This document shows, in pieces, positions 1 through 10,973 of a DNA stretch of 64,000 nucleotides. The position numbers and the translations under genes are program-made. Each line of letters begins with the position of its first letter. Position 1 is the stretch's first letter. The notes beneath the pieces are model-generated. The model had not been told where the DNA came from, did not search any database, and saw nothing but the letters and a program-made list of their open reading frames with translations. This DNA is from Anisodus tanguticus (Eukaryota; Streptophyta; Magnoliopsida; Solanales; Solanaceae). The DNA is taken from the NCBI GenBank assembly GCA_034509755.1, contig CM067549.1, positions 46,242,052 through 46,306,051 on the forward strand, given 5' to 3'.

Positions 1-2755
1 TGATTGTAAATATTTTTCTTGTCCTGCTGTTTGTCAATCTTTTATTTTTGGGAAACATGTCAAATTGTCATTGTATTCTCCATCTTCTAACACTTTGACG
101 CCATTTGATATCATACATAGTGATTTATGGACTTCTCATATCTTAAGCACGGTTCGGCATCAATATTATATTTTATTTTTGGATGATTATTCTAACTTCC
201 TGTGGACCTTTCCTATTGGCAATAAATCCCAAGTCTATTCTATTTTCTCATCCTTTAGTGCTTTCATTAAGACACAATTTGAGAAAAATATCAAATGTTT
301 TCAATGTGACAATGGGAGGGAATTCAACAATAAACAATTCAAACTCTTTTGCGCCAAACATGGTCTTATTTTTTTATTTTCATGCCCCCACACCTCTCTA
401 CAAAATGGCAAAGCCAAACGAAAATAAGAATCATAAATAACCTAGTTCGTACACTCCTTGCCCACGCCTCCAACCCCCCTCTTTTTGGCACCAAACTCTA
501 TCAATGGCAAGAGCAACATATCTCTTGAACATTCTCCCAAACAAGTCTCTCAAACACAAGTTCCCGACTCAAGTTCTCTATCTTTGGAATCCTTCCTATA
601 GGCACTTACACACTTTTGGGTGTCTATGATACCCCTTTCACCCTTCCACCAAAATCAATAAAGTTTAACCTCGTTCCAACCCGTGTGTATTCCTTGGTTA
701 CCCATCTAATCATCGAGGTTATAACTGTTACGATTTATCAAGTCAAAAAATAATCATTTCTAGGCATGTCATATTTGATGAGTCCCAATTCCCTTTTGCC
801 AAGTTGCATTCTCCACCTCCGGATTCCTATGAATTCTTAAATGATGGCCTCAATCCCCTTTTGCTTCATCAATTTCAAATCACTCACTACCATTACCACC
901 GCACCTACCAAAGCCCTACCCAACTCCCACTGTCACTGTCCCGTGTCCCGCTCGTTCTACAAATTTTTCCAGCCTCGCCATTGCCTCTTCTCGACCTGCG
1001 ACACCGCCTCATTTTCTTGAACCCATCTCATATCGGCCCACAATTGAAACCAACCATACGAAGCACCCTCAAAACCCACAGCTTAGCCACAACCCATCCA
1101 AACTACACCAATCCAGCCCCCTACGGCACCTCCACGGACCATGGAAACTTGTGTTATGCACGATATTTCCAAACTAAAATGATAATTCAATTTATCAACT
1201 TTAGTTGCCCATTCACCTCTCTCTTGCAACTCGAAAGATGTCTTATCTGATCCAAATTGGAAAGTTGTCATGTTAGACGTATATAATGCTCTTATTGAAA
1301 ATAATATGTGAGATCAAGTGCCCCGTCCTCCTGATGCTAATGGTATTCGTTCTATGTAGATTTTTCAACATAAAAAGAAATTTGATGATTCTTTTGAGAG
1401 GCATAAGATCCGTCTTGTAGGTGATGGCAGGTCTTAATAGGTTGGTGTGGATTATGATGAAACTTTTAGTCAGGTGGTAAAACCGACAACTATTCGAATT
1501 GTTATCAGTATTGCTTTGTCTAAATCATGGCTCATTCATCAGCTTGATGTTAAAAATGCCTTCTTGCATGTTTAACTTTATAAAACTGTTTATATGCATC
1601 AGCGTATGGGATTCAGGATTCCGATTCATCTAGATTATGTGTGTCATTTGAAAAAATTACTGTATGAACTGAAATAGGCTCATCGTGCATGGTATCAATG
1701 GTTCGTCGATTTTGTATCCTCTATTTGCTTTTCACATAGCAAATTCGATCATTCACATTTTATCTATTACAAGGGTACTACCATGTCATACATTCTATTA
1801 TATGTTGATGATATCATACTTACTGCCTCTTCTGATGCACTTTGCCAATACATTAAGTCACTCATTGCTTTTGAATTTGCTATGAAGGATTTGGGCCCCC
1901 TAAGCTATTTGTTGGGCATTGCCGTTCTGAGACATGCATGTGGCTTTTTTCTTTGTCAAAAAAAGTATGCCGATGAGATTCTTGACCGAGCCGGCATGAC
2001 TTCTTGTAAACCTGCTCCAACACCGGTTGACACTAAATCTAAATTTAGTGCCTTTTCGGATTCTCCATATGAAGACCCCACTCACTATTGCAGTTTAGCA
2101 TGAGCATTACAGTATCTCACTTTCACGAGACCAGATATATCCTATGTCGTGCAACAAATATGCTTACATATGCATGACCCGAAGGATGAACATATGAATG
2201 CTCTCAAATGAATTTTACGATATGTACAATGCACTCTCCATTTTGGCTTGCACCTGTATAAGTCTCCAATCTCACCTCCTACACTGATGCTGATTGGGGT
2301 GGATGTCCCGACACTAGATGATTCACTTCGGGTTACTGTGTTTTCCTCGGAGATAACTTTCTTTCTTGGTCATCTAAGAGACAACCCACTCTGTCTCGGT
2401 CCAGTGCCGAAGCCGAGTACAGAGGCGTCACAAATGTTATTTCTGAGTCTTATTGGATACGTAACCTTGTGTTGGAACTTCACTATCCAATCCGCAAGGC
2501 TATATTAATTTATTATTATAATGTAAGTGTGATATATCTTTCCGGCAATCCCGTTCAACATCAGCACACTAAACACATTGAAATGGATATTCACTTTGTA
2601 CGTGAGAAATTTGCTCGTGGACAAGTTCGTGTCCTTCATGTCCCTTCTCGGTATCAAATTACTGACATATTTGCTAAAGGACTTCCGCACATACTCTTTG
2701 ATGATTTTCGAGCCAGTCTCAGCGTACAAGAACCTCCCGTTTCGACTGCGGGGGG
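1..2755 (+). pseudogene. Ty1/copia retrotransposon pol relic (integrase, RT, RNase H)
   Basis: This is the 3' part of a copia polyprotein; its 5' part lies outside the window. In order it shows the end of the GAG-pre-integrase segment, the integrase core (DIIHSDLWTS near 107-138, then a FLDDYSNFLW segment), the reverse transcriptase with the YVDD motif at 1801-1812, and the copia RNase H tail (GNPVQHQHTKHIEMDIHF near 2545-2600, then a SRYQITDIFAKGLP segment). Reading frame is lost repeatedly: the integrase frame stops near 427, there are several stops in 1300-1680, and the RT frame stops at 2103. RNase H coding is split over two frames. It therefore cannot make a polyprotein. It is close in sequence to the copia copies at 30907-31902 (-) and 45820-50994 (+). 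Confidence 0.9.
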
Positions 2756-2913
2756 TGTGATAGAATATCCTTGTATATCTTTTATATTTGGTTAGTTAAT
2801 ATCCTAATTGTAATTAGTCAAATTTGTTACCTAGTGTGTAGCACTTATAGCTTCTTAAATAAGCATATACTACCATATATTATACACAAGAATGAATGAA
2901 AAAGCAGGAAACA
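2756..2913 (+). repeat. Probable 3' LTR of the copia relic
   Basis: A purine run (GCGGGGGG) directly precedes TGTGATAGAATATCC, the usual polypurine tract followed by a TG LTR start. A CA about 158 bp further on is the likely end. The right boundary is uncertain because the 5' LTR lies outside the window and cannot be compared. Confidence 0.55.
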
Positions 2914-3363
2914 TATTCCTTTAGATACATATACTGAGCTAAATTTAAATTTTGCCGAGCGAATAAACTTATATCGCGCCAAAATTAAAAGATCACAAAT
3001 TTAAGGGACAAAAAGTAAAGGCCGCCCCAAAATAGAGCATTTGTGTGAATGACCCAAGCTTCATTGAAAATTGGCTCAATCTAAATGCAAATGGATAAGT
3101 TAGAGAGGTTAATTATGTGATACAAATCCAAAGAGACCATGAAAAATGCCAGTGCTGATGGGCCAAAGCCTGTATATATTTCTCAAGCAGCTCTTAGGAC
3201 TTATTTCATGGCCCGTTATAACTTGACCCCGATAGGGACTTTTAACTGGACTCTCACCCAGTTATCATAAGATTCAATTTAATGGGCCAATTAATTATGT
3301 ATTTGGGATCCAAGAAATTGTTCGGGGTATTTCCCTGAGGGATCGATATTCATTTTTCGGTTC

Positions 3364-3402
<39 letters not shown>

Positions 3403-3542
3403 TTACGTGCAAGACATTTATTATATACTCTTACAATAGAAGTCGAAACAAGCTTCTGTAACAAATTATGGCCAGAGTCAACAAAGAAATCGTGACAATC
3501 CGATATTATTTGTGACTAATTCAATAAAGCAACTTAATTGAA
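2914..3542. other. Intergenic AT-rich DNA with a (TA)n tract
   Basis: No coding signal was seen. Positions 2985-3058 hold a dispersed repeat that recurs at 10512-10583. A (TA)n microsatellite of about 30 bp lies at 3370-3400. The stretch ends where a Helitron-like 5' terminus begins. Confidence 0.6.
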
Positions 3543-3789
3543 TCTATATATAATATAAAGCTAGGAATAGACACCTCTTTATGGTCAATGATTCTATTTA
3601 TTTTATATATATATATTAATTTTAATTATTTTATTTAAATTTAAAAAGTCATCTCTATAACTCACACCCCTTCATCTTCATAACTTCTACTCTTAATTAG
3701 TATTAGTAATTAATTTCATAATTTCTAATTTAATGTACAAGTTATGACATCTAATTAAAACCACGCCAACATGATATTCTCATTCCAGT

Positions 3790-4570
3790 AAATGGAGAGT
3801 ATTGTAGAATAAATGAGGAGATCAAAAGCATAAAATTGTAAAACTAAGGAGGAGATCAAAAACACAAAATGAAGAAAATATAATGTTGATGGAGAAGGAA
3901 CTATTTCCATGTCAAGTACTCAAATATTTATTTTAACAAGTGAGTGAGTGTTTTAGTATTTTATTTTATGAATATCTTTTAGAATGTTTAACTTTTTTCA
4001 TCATTTAAATTATTATATTATAGAACTTCTATTGTTGATCTTCTTTTTCAGTTTATTCGTTGTAGAATGGATGAGGAGATCAAAAACATAAAATTGTAGA
4101 ACTGAGGAGGAGATCAAAAACACAAAATAAAGAAAATATTGATGGAGAAGGAACTATTCCCATGTCAGGTACTCAAATATTTATTTTAGCAAGTGAGTGA
4201 CTATCTTGATACATTTATTATATGAATACTTTTTATAATATTTAATTTTTTTTTCTCTTTAAATTATTATGTTATAGAATTTCTATTGTTGATCTTCTTT
4301 TTCAATTTGTTCGTTGTACAATGAATGAGGAAATCAAAAGCATAAAATTGTAGAACTGAGGAGGAGATCAAAAGCACAAAATGAAGAAAATATTGATAAA
4401 TAAGGAACTGTTCCCATGTCAAGTACTCAAAAATTTATTTTAGCAAGTGAGTGAGTGTCTTGGTACTTTTATTATATGAGTATCTTTTAGAATATTTATT
4501 TTTTTCACCCTTTAAATATTATGTTATAGTACTTCCATTGTTGATCTTCTTTTTCAGTTTTTCCGTGACA
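3790..4570. repeat. Three tandem ~255-bp repeats inside the Helitron-like region
   Basis: Three copies start near 3803, 4062 and 4313. Each opens with a GTAGAATGAATGAGGAGATC-like segment and later contains a GAGGAGATCAAAA segment, a short A-rich part, and TTCTATTGTTGATCTTC. Periods are about 259 and 251 bp and copies differ by scattered substitutions. Confidence 0.75.
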
Positions 4571-5349
4571 CAAAATTGTTGAGAATAGTCATCATACCTT
4601 TTAATTTATTCTAGAATTTTTATATTTATACTTCTTAATATATGAAAATTAAAATATATAGACTTTATTGCTTAGATAAATTTGATTGGCAAGCCAAATA
4701 ATTCTAGCAAAATCTACTACCATATATATCCATATATATTATAAAGCCAGGCAAAGGAGAGTGACATGACATTTTTCTTTGGCCAAAAAACACAATAATT
4801 TTTTTTCTCTTTCAATTTTTTTCCATATTTCCTATTTATTATTGTTGGCATGAACGTCCTAATAATTTTTATTAGAATAAGTGATGCTTTTGGGAAGATG
4901 ATATAGCACCATTTATTGATCAGGTTTTTAATTTTTTCTTTTCCTTGAATTTTACACTTTTACCTTCAAAACTCTCAATTTAGGTGCTTCACAAAAAAAA
5001 AACACATTTGTCTCTTGCGCCAAGCCTCCACTTCTTCATCGAAAATGACATCTAATACAAGGTATATTGCTACTTTTGTTATCCTTCATGCTCTTTTTAC
5101 TACTCTTTCATTTAGAAATTGCTATAATATTACTGCTTTATGAACTTTATTTTTTCAATATTTGTAAAAAATAGCTATGGTAATAGATCTTTCCCCCTCT
5201 CTGGCTAAGAACAATTATTGTTTTTCCTTCATTTTTTGGTATTTTTTTATTTCCCCCATTTATATGTGTTTTTTTAAAAAAAAAAACTCAAAAGTCACTT
5301 CTTAACTCTCTTAATTATGATTAATTACATTATGTTTAAAAAATGTTAA

Positions 5350-5700
5350 ATGAGAAAGACGTTTAGGAAAATGAATGATCAGAAGGTCCTCTTTTCCTAT
5401 TTAAGGTGTTTACACATAATAACTTTCAAAATTAAAGTGAAAAAACATAAGTTAAATGTTACATGTTTTCTAATTCTTTGTCTTCTTGCAGTTCGTTCAT
5501 ATCTAATTCTACATGAGAAGACGGTGAACACAAAATTACGTAACAACAACTACAAAGTATTTGAAACTGAATTCTACATGGCAATTGACAAACATGAAAA
5601 AGAATATCGACTTCCTCATCTTTTAAATGTGTTCCATGCATTATTTATCTCTGCAAGTTTAGAAGTTCTACTAAAAAGAAAGTTATTTTTTTTACAATAG
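5350..5700 (+). CDS. Small open frame inside the Helitron-like element, unrecognised
   Basis: This frame of 116 codons runs from ATG to TAG. The product is basic, rich in Lys, Leu and Phe, with a hydrophobic stretch near residues 36-54 (CFLILCLLAVRSYLIL). I recognise no domain. It sits between the inner 5' terminus and the 3' hairpin of the Helitron-like element. It could be captured host exon sequence or a chance frame in AT-rich DNA. I favour chance or a relic. Confidence 0.2.
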   Translation: MRKTFRKMNDQKVLFSYLRCLHIITFKIKVKKHKLNVTCFLILCLLAVRSYLILHEKTVNTKLRNNNYKVFETEFYMAIDKHEKEYRLPHLLNVFHALFISASLEVLLKRKLFFLQ

Positions 5701-6131
5701 CTATACTGTATCATATAGAATTATGTGTGGTAGCATAGCCATTTAGGTGCTCCAATATTCTTATATTAATTACATATAATTGAGAGTCAATACTAAGCTT
5801 AACATCATTTGTTTATGTGTAATTAAAGAGAATACTATTTAGATTTCAGAAATATAGGAGGGTTATTGCTTTTAACTATTTTATCTCCTCTTTTATGAAG
5901 TTGTATTTTCCTTCTTAACTTGGCACTACCAACCCAAAAGATCACTATATGTATATCTTTCTTTCTTATCGTTTTCGATGGCGTTGCATCTTATAATTAT
6001 ATAATTTGTTAATAAGGAAAAGAAGTTTAAGTCTAGGCAAAACAAATTATCTGATTTATCTCAACGTAATTTATAAAAGATCATTTTTAAATTTACTAAG
6101 ATACCGTGTGAAGCACGGTCAAATTCACTAG

Positions 6132-6552
6132 TATAGTCTAAAGTTATACGATTTATCATGCCTTACATGACACAATTCTAAAATGCATTTTTTGTAGCTT
6201 TAAAACTATAAAAGAGAGACATCATGACTATAGTGAAATAAATAAGTGAGAGAAGTATCATGAGCAAAATGAAATAAGTAAAGAAGAAGTATAAAAAAAA
6301 AGAATAAGCTTAGACGAATTACAATGAGTGAAATGTTGAAATTATGACGATCTATGGTTCGTAAGTAATCCAATAGGATATATATGTTGAATAAAACATT
6401 AAGTCATATGTCATGACTTATATTTCACTCGTTCTATAATATAGAGGTATCATAAATGATGAATAAATAAATTAGAGAGGTATCATGAGCGAAATGAAAT
6501 AAATTAAGAAGAGTACACAAAGAAAAATGACATAGGTTTAGAGGAAGTACCA
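6132..6552. other. AT-rich intergenic DNA with degenerate internal repeats
   Basis: Loosely repeated units resembling GAGAAGTATCATGAGCAAAA recur near 6245 and 6480. The same kind of sequence continues at 8551-8690, showing the intervening 2 kb is an insertion. No gene was seen. Confidence 0.6.
6548..6552. repeat. Left target-site duplication of the solo LTR
   Basis: TACCA stands immediately before the TGTAACATCC terminus and is repeated at 8551-8555 immediately after the GTCGTGACA terminus. Confidence 0.85.
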
Positions 6553-7641
6553 TGTAACATCCTGGAATTTTGGGACAATGATTTGAGCACTAAGCGTAAT
6601 AAGTAGACTCGGGCCTCGGGGATTTTATGTGATATCACGTATGCTAATAAAGAGACTAGAATATAAAAGAATTAGACCACTAAATAATTTTGGACGTAAC
6701 AAATGTGACGACGGGGAGCGGAAATAAATTTGGTACGTGCACAAAGAAGGTATGGACGAATGTCGTATTACAAGAATTATGACATTGAAGATATGAAGAT
6801 CCAATAAGTTATCAAGATTTAAGTGAATTGGGATCACGAAATTAATTATGTGTGCGATTGATTAATCGTGGGATTAATTAATTTTGGTGGGGGACAAGAC
6901 TTAGTGAAGGTTATGCACGTGTAGTCTTCTAGATTAGCTAACTAATTACTAGCCTAAATTACTAAATAGGTGGCAACATATTACGGTTTGCATGCTAAGT
7001 AGTGGCGGCATTAGGAATAGTAGGCGATTTGGGGGGTGATTAAAATGGAGAGGGGGCAAAGTTGTGGTCTAGTTAATGATTCATATATCCCTCCGAATTA
7101 CTTTACAGATATCACTACCCTTCATTTGTTTTTAAAAGTTACAAGGACACATCCCCCTCCATTAGTTAATTAAGGTAGATTAGTGTTAGCAAATTGCTAG
7201 CAATTCATCTAAGTGTAGGCAGTGACGTTTTTGCTCCTAGGAACAATGGCCAGCAACATTGTTTGATGTTTCTTGGCAAACAACAATATTTTCCTTCCAG
7301 TTTAGCGAAACGAAGGTATGTTAAGGCAAATTATTTCTTCTTTTTGGCATGTTTCATGTAACGAAATATAATTGTGATATTGCTCCATAATTTATTATAC
7401 TCCTAGTAGTTAAGAATATTCATGTTATTGATTCATATGCTAAAAGCATGTCTAAATATGGTTCAAAGTCCCTATTGAGGCGTATGGAAAATGGGTTGAT
7501 ATTCATAGTGTTAGTCAAATGTACAAGGATATTATGTCATCCGGTAAATTCAGGAAAATGTTTTATTGTCATTTATGCATTTTCACTTGCATTATATTCA
7601 TATATTACCCTAGACCACTTGTGCTATGGACACTACTATAT

Positions 7642-7678
<37 letters not shown>

Positions 7679-8550
7679 GGGGAATAGGAAAAGGGAAAGG
7701 CGTTATATACGCACACCACCTGCAGCTGGTACAGACTATCACGAAAGAGCCCGAAGAGGCAATATGATGTGATATGTGATGCCCTTGTGTGGCGATATAA
7801 CCTAATGCCCACAGAGGCAGTTATGGAAGGATTTCTGTGTGGACATTAGTATACCGTATTTGCATTATGCATACATTCATTAATCATTACATGATATTAT
7901 GCCCACAGAGGCCGACATGAAATGATGCCCACAGAGGCTGTTATGGTAAGGAAGATGCCCGAAAGGGGCTGATGTAAATGTATACTGCATAACATTTAGG
8001 CATATGTATTAGGGCCCTCAAAGGCATTTAAAACTGGTCAGTTGTTTCAGTTTCAGTTGTTGGTATATCCCTGTTATACTATTGTTCATGCCTGACATAC
8101 TCAGTACATCAGTCATACTGACGTCCCTTTTGTCAGGGGACGCTGCGTTTCATGCCCGCATGTTCAGTTAAAGAGGGTGACGGTTCACGCTAATGGGTTG
8201 CTGGTTCAGCTGATATTGGAGCACTCTATTTGTTTCAGAGTTGCAGCTGGTCGTTGTACAGTATTTTTGCATCCGCATATGGGTATAACGGGGTCTTGTC
8301 CCGTCCTTGTGATGTCATGTATTCTTTAGAGGCTTGTAGACATGTATCATGTGGTTAGTTGTCATGTGTGGCCTTGTCGGCCTTGATATGAGTATGTATG
8401 TATGAAAATTGAATTTCTGGTTAAGATTTTCTATAATCTTTTTCCGCTTAGTCGGTAAATAATTGTGATTAGAAGTTGGTTGTACGATTAGCGGTACCCG
8501 GCGGATGGGGTTCGGGTGCCCGTCGCGGCCCTATAGTTTGGGTCGTGACA
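6553..8550 (+). mobile_element. Solo LTR, probably Ty3/gypsy type
   Basis: The 1,998-bp segment begins TGTAACATCC and ends GGGTCGTGACA (TG...CA), and is flanked by a perfect 5-bp duplication TACCA. There is no internal gag-pol, primer-binding site or second LTR, so it is best read as a solo LTR left by unequal recombination. Inside are a (TA)n tract at 7647-7676 and several ATGCCCACAGAGGC units at 7800-7950, a type of short repeat common in long Solanaceae gypsy LTRs. Assignment to gypsy is inferred from length and style, not from coding sequence. Orientation is tentative. Confidence 0.75.
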
Positions 8551-8679
8551 TACCATGAATGAAAGATTGAAATCATGATAATCTAGTGTGGTTTGTGAGT
8601 AACCTTATAGTTTGGGTCGTGACATACCATGAATGAAAGATTGAAATCATGATAATCTAGTGTGGTTTGTGAGTAACCT
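8532..8679. repeat. Perfect 74-bp tandem duplication across the LTR boundary
   Basis: Positions 8532-8605 and 8606-8679 are identical. Each unit contains the last 19 bp of the solo LTR, the TACCA duplication, and 50 bp of flanking DNA. The duplication must therefore post-date the insertion, and its identity suggests it is recent. Confidence 0.85.
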
Positions 8680-8877
8680 AATAAAACAAGGTATGAAGTC
8701 GTACCGATTCATCATGACTTTCATGTCATAATTCACTACTTTGGTTCCTCTTGATTTCATCTCTATGCTCAACTTAAAGAATATTTTAATTTAGATTCTT
8801 TTCATTAAACCTTAAAGGCCATTTTCTCATGAACGTCAAAATAAAGGACAATATTTAAACAACAATCCATAACATAT

Positions 8878-9497
8878 TGTTTGGATGGTACCCATGGTTT
8901 CATAATGTACATTGTCGTATAATATAGTATGATATTATATTATATTATATTGTATTGTATTAATGAATATAATATTTGGATAGACCGTGTGATTTAATAA
9001 CATTTTTAATATTTGATTTGACTGTATTCTGTATAATAACATATAAGTTTACTAAAATATCCTAATCCTTTAATTACAAATTAATTTTTAAAATACCCTA
9101 AAATACTCTTATCCCTTAATTACAAAATACCCTTATCCCTAAAGTAAATGATAAAACAGGAACCTTAAAAGATAAGTAGGTGGTGGGTGATTGTGGGGTG
9201 GTGAGGGTGGGTAGTGGGAGTGGTGGAGGGGTGGGTGGTTGTGGAAGTAGGTGGGGGTGGGAGTGGGAGTGGGTGGGTTTGGGTGTGATTGAGGGGGTTG
9301 GTAGGATGGGGGTAAGGGTATAATGGGTAAATAAAATATGTAAACACGTAAAAATCATCAAATCTGTGGTTTAATTTTTTTTTTTCATAATTATATAACC
9401 ATGAGATTGCAATGGTTAGTTTTAAGAACAATGAAAACAAACATAATTTCATAAAAAATAATACAATAATGAACCACGAAAAACAACCATCCAAACA
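8878..9497. mobile_element. TIR element (MITE-like) with a G-rich core
   Basis: Perfect 12-bp terminal inverted repeats TGTTTGGATGGT (8878-8889) and ACCATCCAAACA (9486-9497) bound a ~620-bp non-coding segment. The left subterminal part holds TATTATATTATAT runs (8930-8960). The centre (9175-9320) is strongly G-rich on the + strand. No clear target duplication was found, so the superfamily is open. Confidence 0.6.
9175..9320 (+). other. G-rich low-complexity tract with quadruplex potential
   Basis: The + strand is made almost only of G and T with many GGG/GGGG runs at short spacing (e.g. GGTGGGGGTGGGAGTGGGAG). The complementary strand gives proline/threonine-rich chance frames that I do not call as genes. 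Confidence 0.7.
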
Positions 9498-9711
9498 GGT
9501 GGTAAGTATTTTTTGTGCAAATCTCCCTTTGAGATCCACTAAAGAGAACTCGACAAGCAGAAATAAGCAAGTCATCATATACTAATGTGTAAGACTCCTG
9601 CATTATACGGCCTGGTAAAGTGGAAGCATTTGCCTTCTGAGGTTCTCCACTGACCTGTGTTCCAAATGTACATTTTTGTAAAGTCAAACACGCTTTCATT
9701 CTCAAGTAAGA

Positions 9712-10041
9712 ATGGATCTTGGGTCTAACTCAACCTCAAAAGCTAACTTGTAGGATGATGATTGTCCAAATTCATATAAGGAGTCTATGTTCCCATTCCA
9801 TTTTCGATGTGGGACTCTTAACACTCCCCCGCACGCCCAGACCTCATTAACTGGAGCGTGGATAATATAATTTGGGGGCCCAACATCGGCGAACAAAGAA
9901 TTGGAATGGGCATGACTCTGATACCATGTAAAGAATTGGGTCTAACTCAACCCCAAAAGCTAGCTTGTAGGATGAGTATTGTCCAAATTCATATAAGGAG
10001 TCCATGTTCCCATTCCATTTCCGATGTGAGACTCTTAACAC
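9712..10041 (-). mobile_element. TRIM-like miniature LTR retrotransposon, minus strand
   Basis: Two ~110-bp direct repeats (9713-9822 and about 9932-10041) share over 90 % identity by eye and bracket a ~105-bp interior. On the minus strand the order is LTR (TGTTAAGAGTC start), then a primer-binding site TGGTATCAGAGTC complementary to the 3' end of initiator tRNA-Met (on the + strand GACTCTGATACCA, 9914-9926), then a purine tract GGCGTGCGGGGGAG before the second LTR. It has no coding capacity, as expected of a TRIM. A second family member in + orientation lies at 29706-30030. Confidence 0.75.
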
Positions 10042-10887
10042 TCAAGATGATGCTTTTAATTTCTTTGACTGTTAAATTCTTTAAATGTTTAATTTCTCTT
10101 AATAAAATTCTGACTCCATCTTTATGAAATAATGTAATGTGTCCTTTTTCTTAGGTGAGAGATGATGAATTGAAAATGGTGGTTTTGTTCATTTTCTAGC
10201 ACGAACTATCCTTCAAACGCAGTGATCTTTAATTCCCCCCCACGCTATTTATTTAATGAAATTTTCAAACCTGCTTCGCAATGCATAATTTCTATAATAT
10301 TTTTATCTTTGAAAACTTCATTTTCCCTCGCTCAACATAAATTTTGTCAGATTTAAATTATGCAGCATAAGTTTTGTATATTTTTCAGATTGTGTGGGTG
10401 TTTGAAAGTTTTGCCTTGTCCGGCATATTTGTGTGGATGTTATGATACATAGAAGTTAAACATAAAGTATGTCTTGCGAAATCTAAATTATATCCTGTCA
10501 TAAAGGGGGGAAATTAAGGACCACAAATTTGAGGGACAAAAATTAAAGACCATCCCGAAATAGAATATTTGTGCGAATGATGGAAAACTGATCCTGCATG
10601 AAAGCTTGCGGCCCAATTAAAAGAAAGGTCCAATTTGGTGTAGTAAAAAATGGTTTGCGTTAAAGCTTGCGGCCCACACTGAAGTCCAACTTGGTTCAGT
10701 AAAAGGATTGAAGGATTTGTGACAAACTATAAAGATCATAATTGCGCTGTATCCAAATATCTAATCATTACTTTTTATATTTTCTTTTTTCATTTAGGAA
10801 ACCTTTTTAACTTTTCCTAAACCTTCTCAAATTTGGTTAGGAAAATCCAAATCCAAGTTCAGAAAGGTTTATGCTAAATAAATATGC
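10042..10887. other. Intergenic DNA
   Basis: No gene or RNA was seen. Positions 10512-10583 carry a dispersed repeat also present at 2985-3058. Positions 10584-10720 have two short similar units ending AAGCTTGCGGCCCA. Confidence 0.5.
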
Positions 10888-10895
10888 TATAAATA
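10888..10895 (+). promoter_or_regulatory. TATA box candidate for the RNase H-like pseudogene
   Basis: TATAAATA lies 86 bp upstream of the ATG at 10974, a normal plant spacing for a leader of about 50 nt. Confidence 0.4.
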
Positions 10896-10973
10896 AGTAC
10901 TTCCCCATCATCCTTTCGTATTCACTTCAACCTAAGAATTAGTACCCTAAGTTAGATTAGGCTCCCAGTAACC

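Larger units (their letters stand above)
3543..6131 (+). mobile_element. Helitron-like element(s), probably two nested or adjacent
   Basis: The 3' end has the classic Helitron form: a 6-bp stem (ACCGTG 6103-6108, CACGGT 6114-6119) with a 5-nt loop, 8 nt, then CTAG at 6128-6131 followed by a host T. Two 5' ends of the expected type are present, each beginning TC after a host A: TCTATATATAATATAAAGC at 3543, and TCCATATATATTATAAAGCC at 4729. Helitrons insert between A and T without target duplication, which fits. One end may belong to a nested or truncated copy. No Rep/helicase coding was seen, so it would be non-autonomous. The assignment rests on terminal structure only. Confidence 0.6.

Noticed and set aside
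804..1250. Open frame of 148 codons with Pro/His/Leu-rich product
   Set aside because: It lies in the linker between integrase and RT of the copia relic and is composed of low-complexity sequence; a chance frame within degraded pol.
7800..7950. Repeated ATGCCCACAGAGGC units considered as a CRISPR-like array
   Set aside because: Spacing is irregular, units vary, and they sit in a plant LTR; such short repeats are normal there.
9116..9578. Minus-strand frames rich in Pro and Thr
   Set aside because: They are the reverse complement of the G-rich low-complexity tract and have no domain.
9858..10127. 89-codon frame over the TRIM
   Set aside because: It reads through the TRIM LTR and primer site; TRIMs are non-coding.
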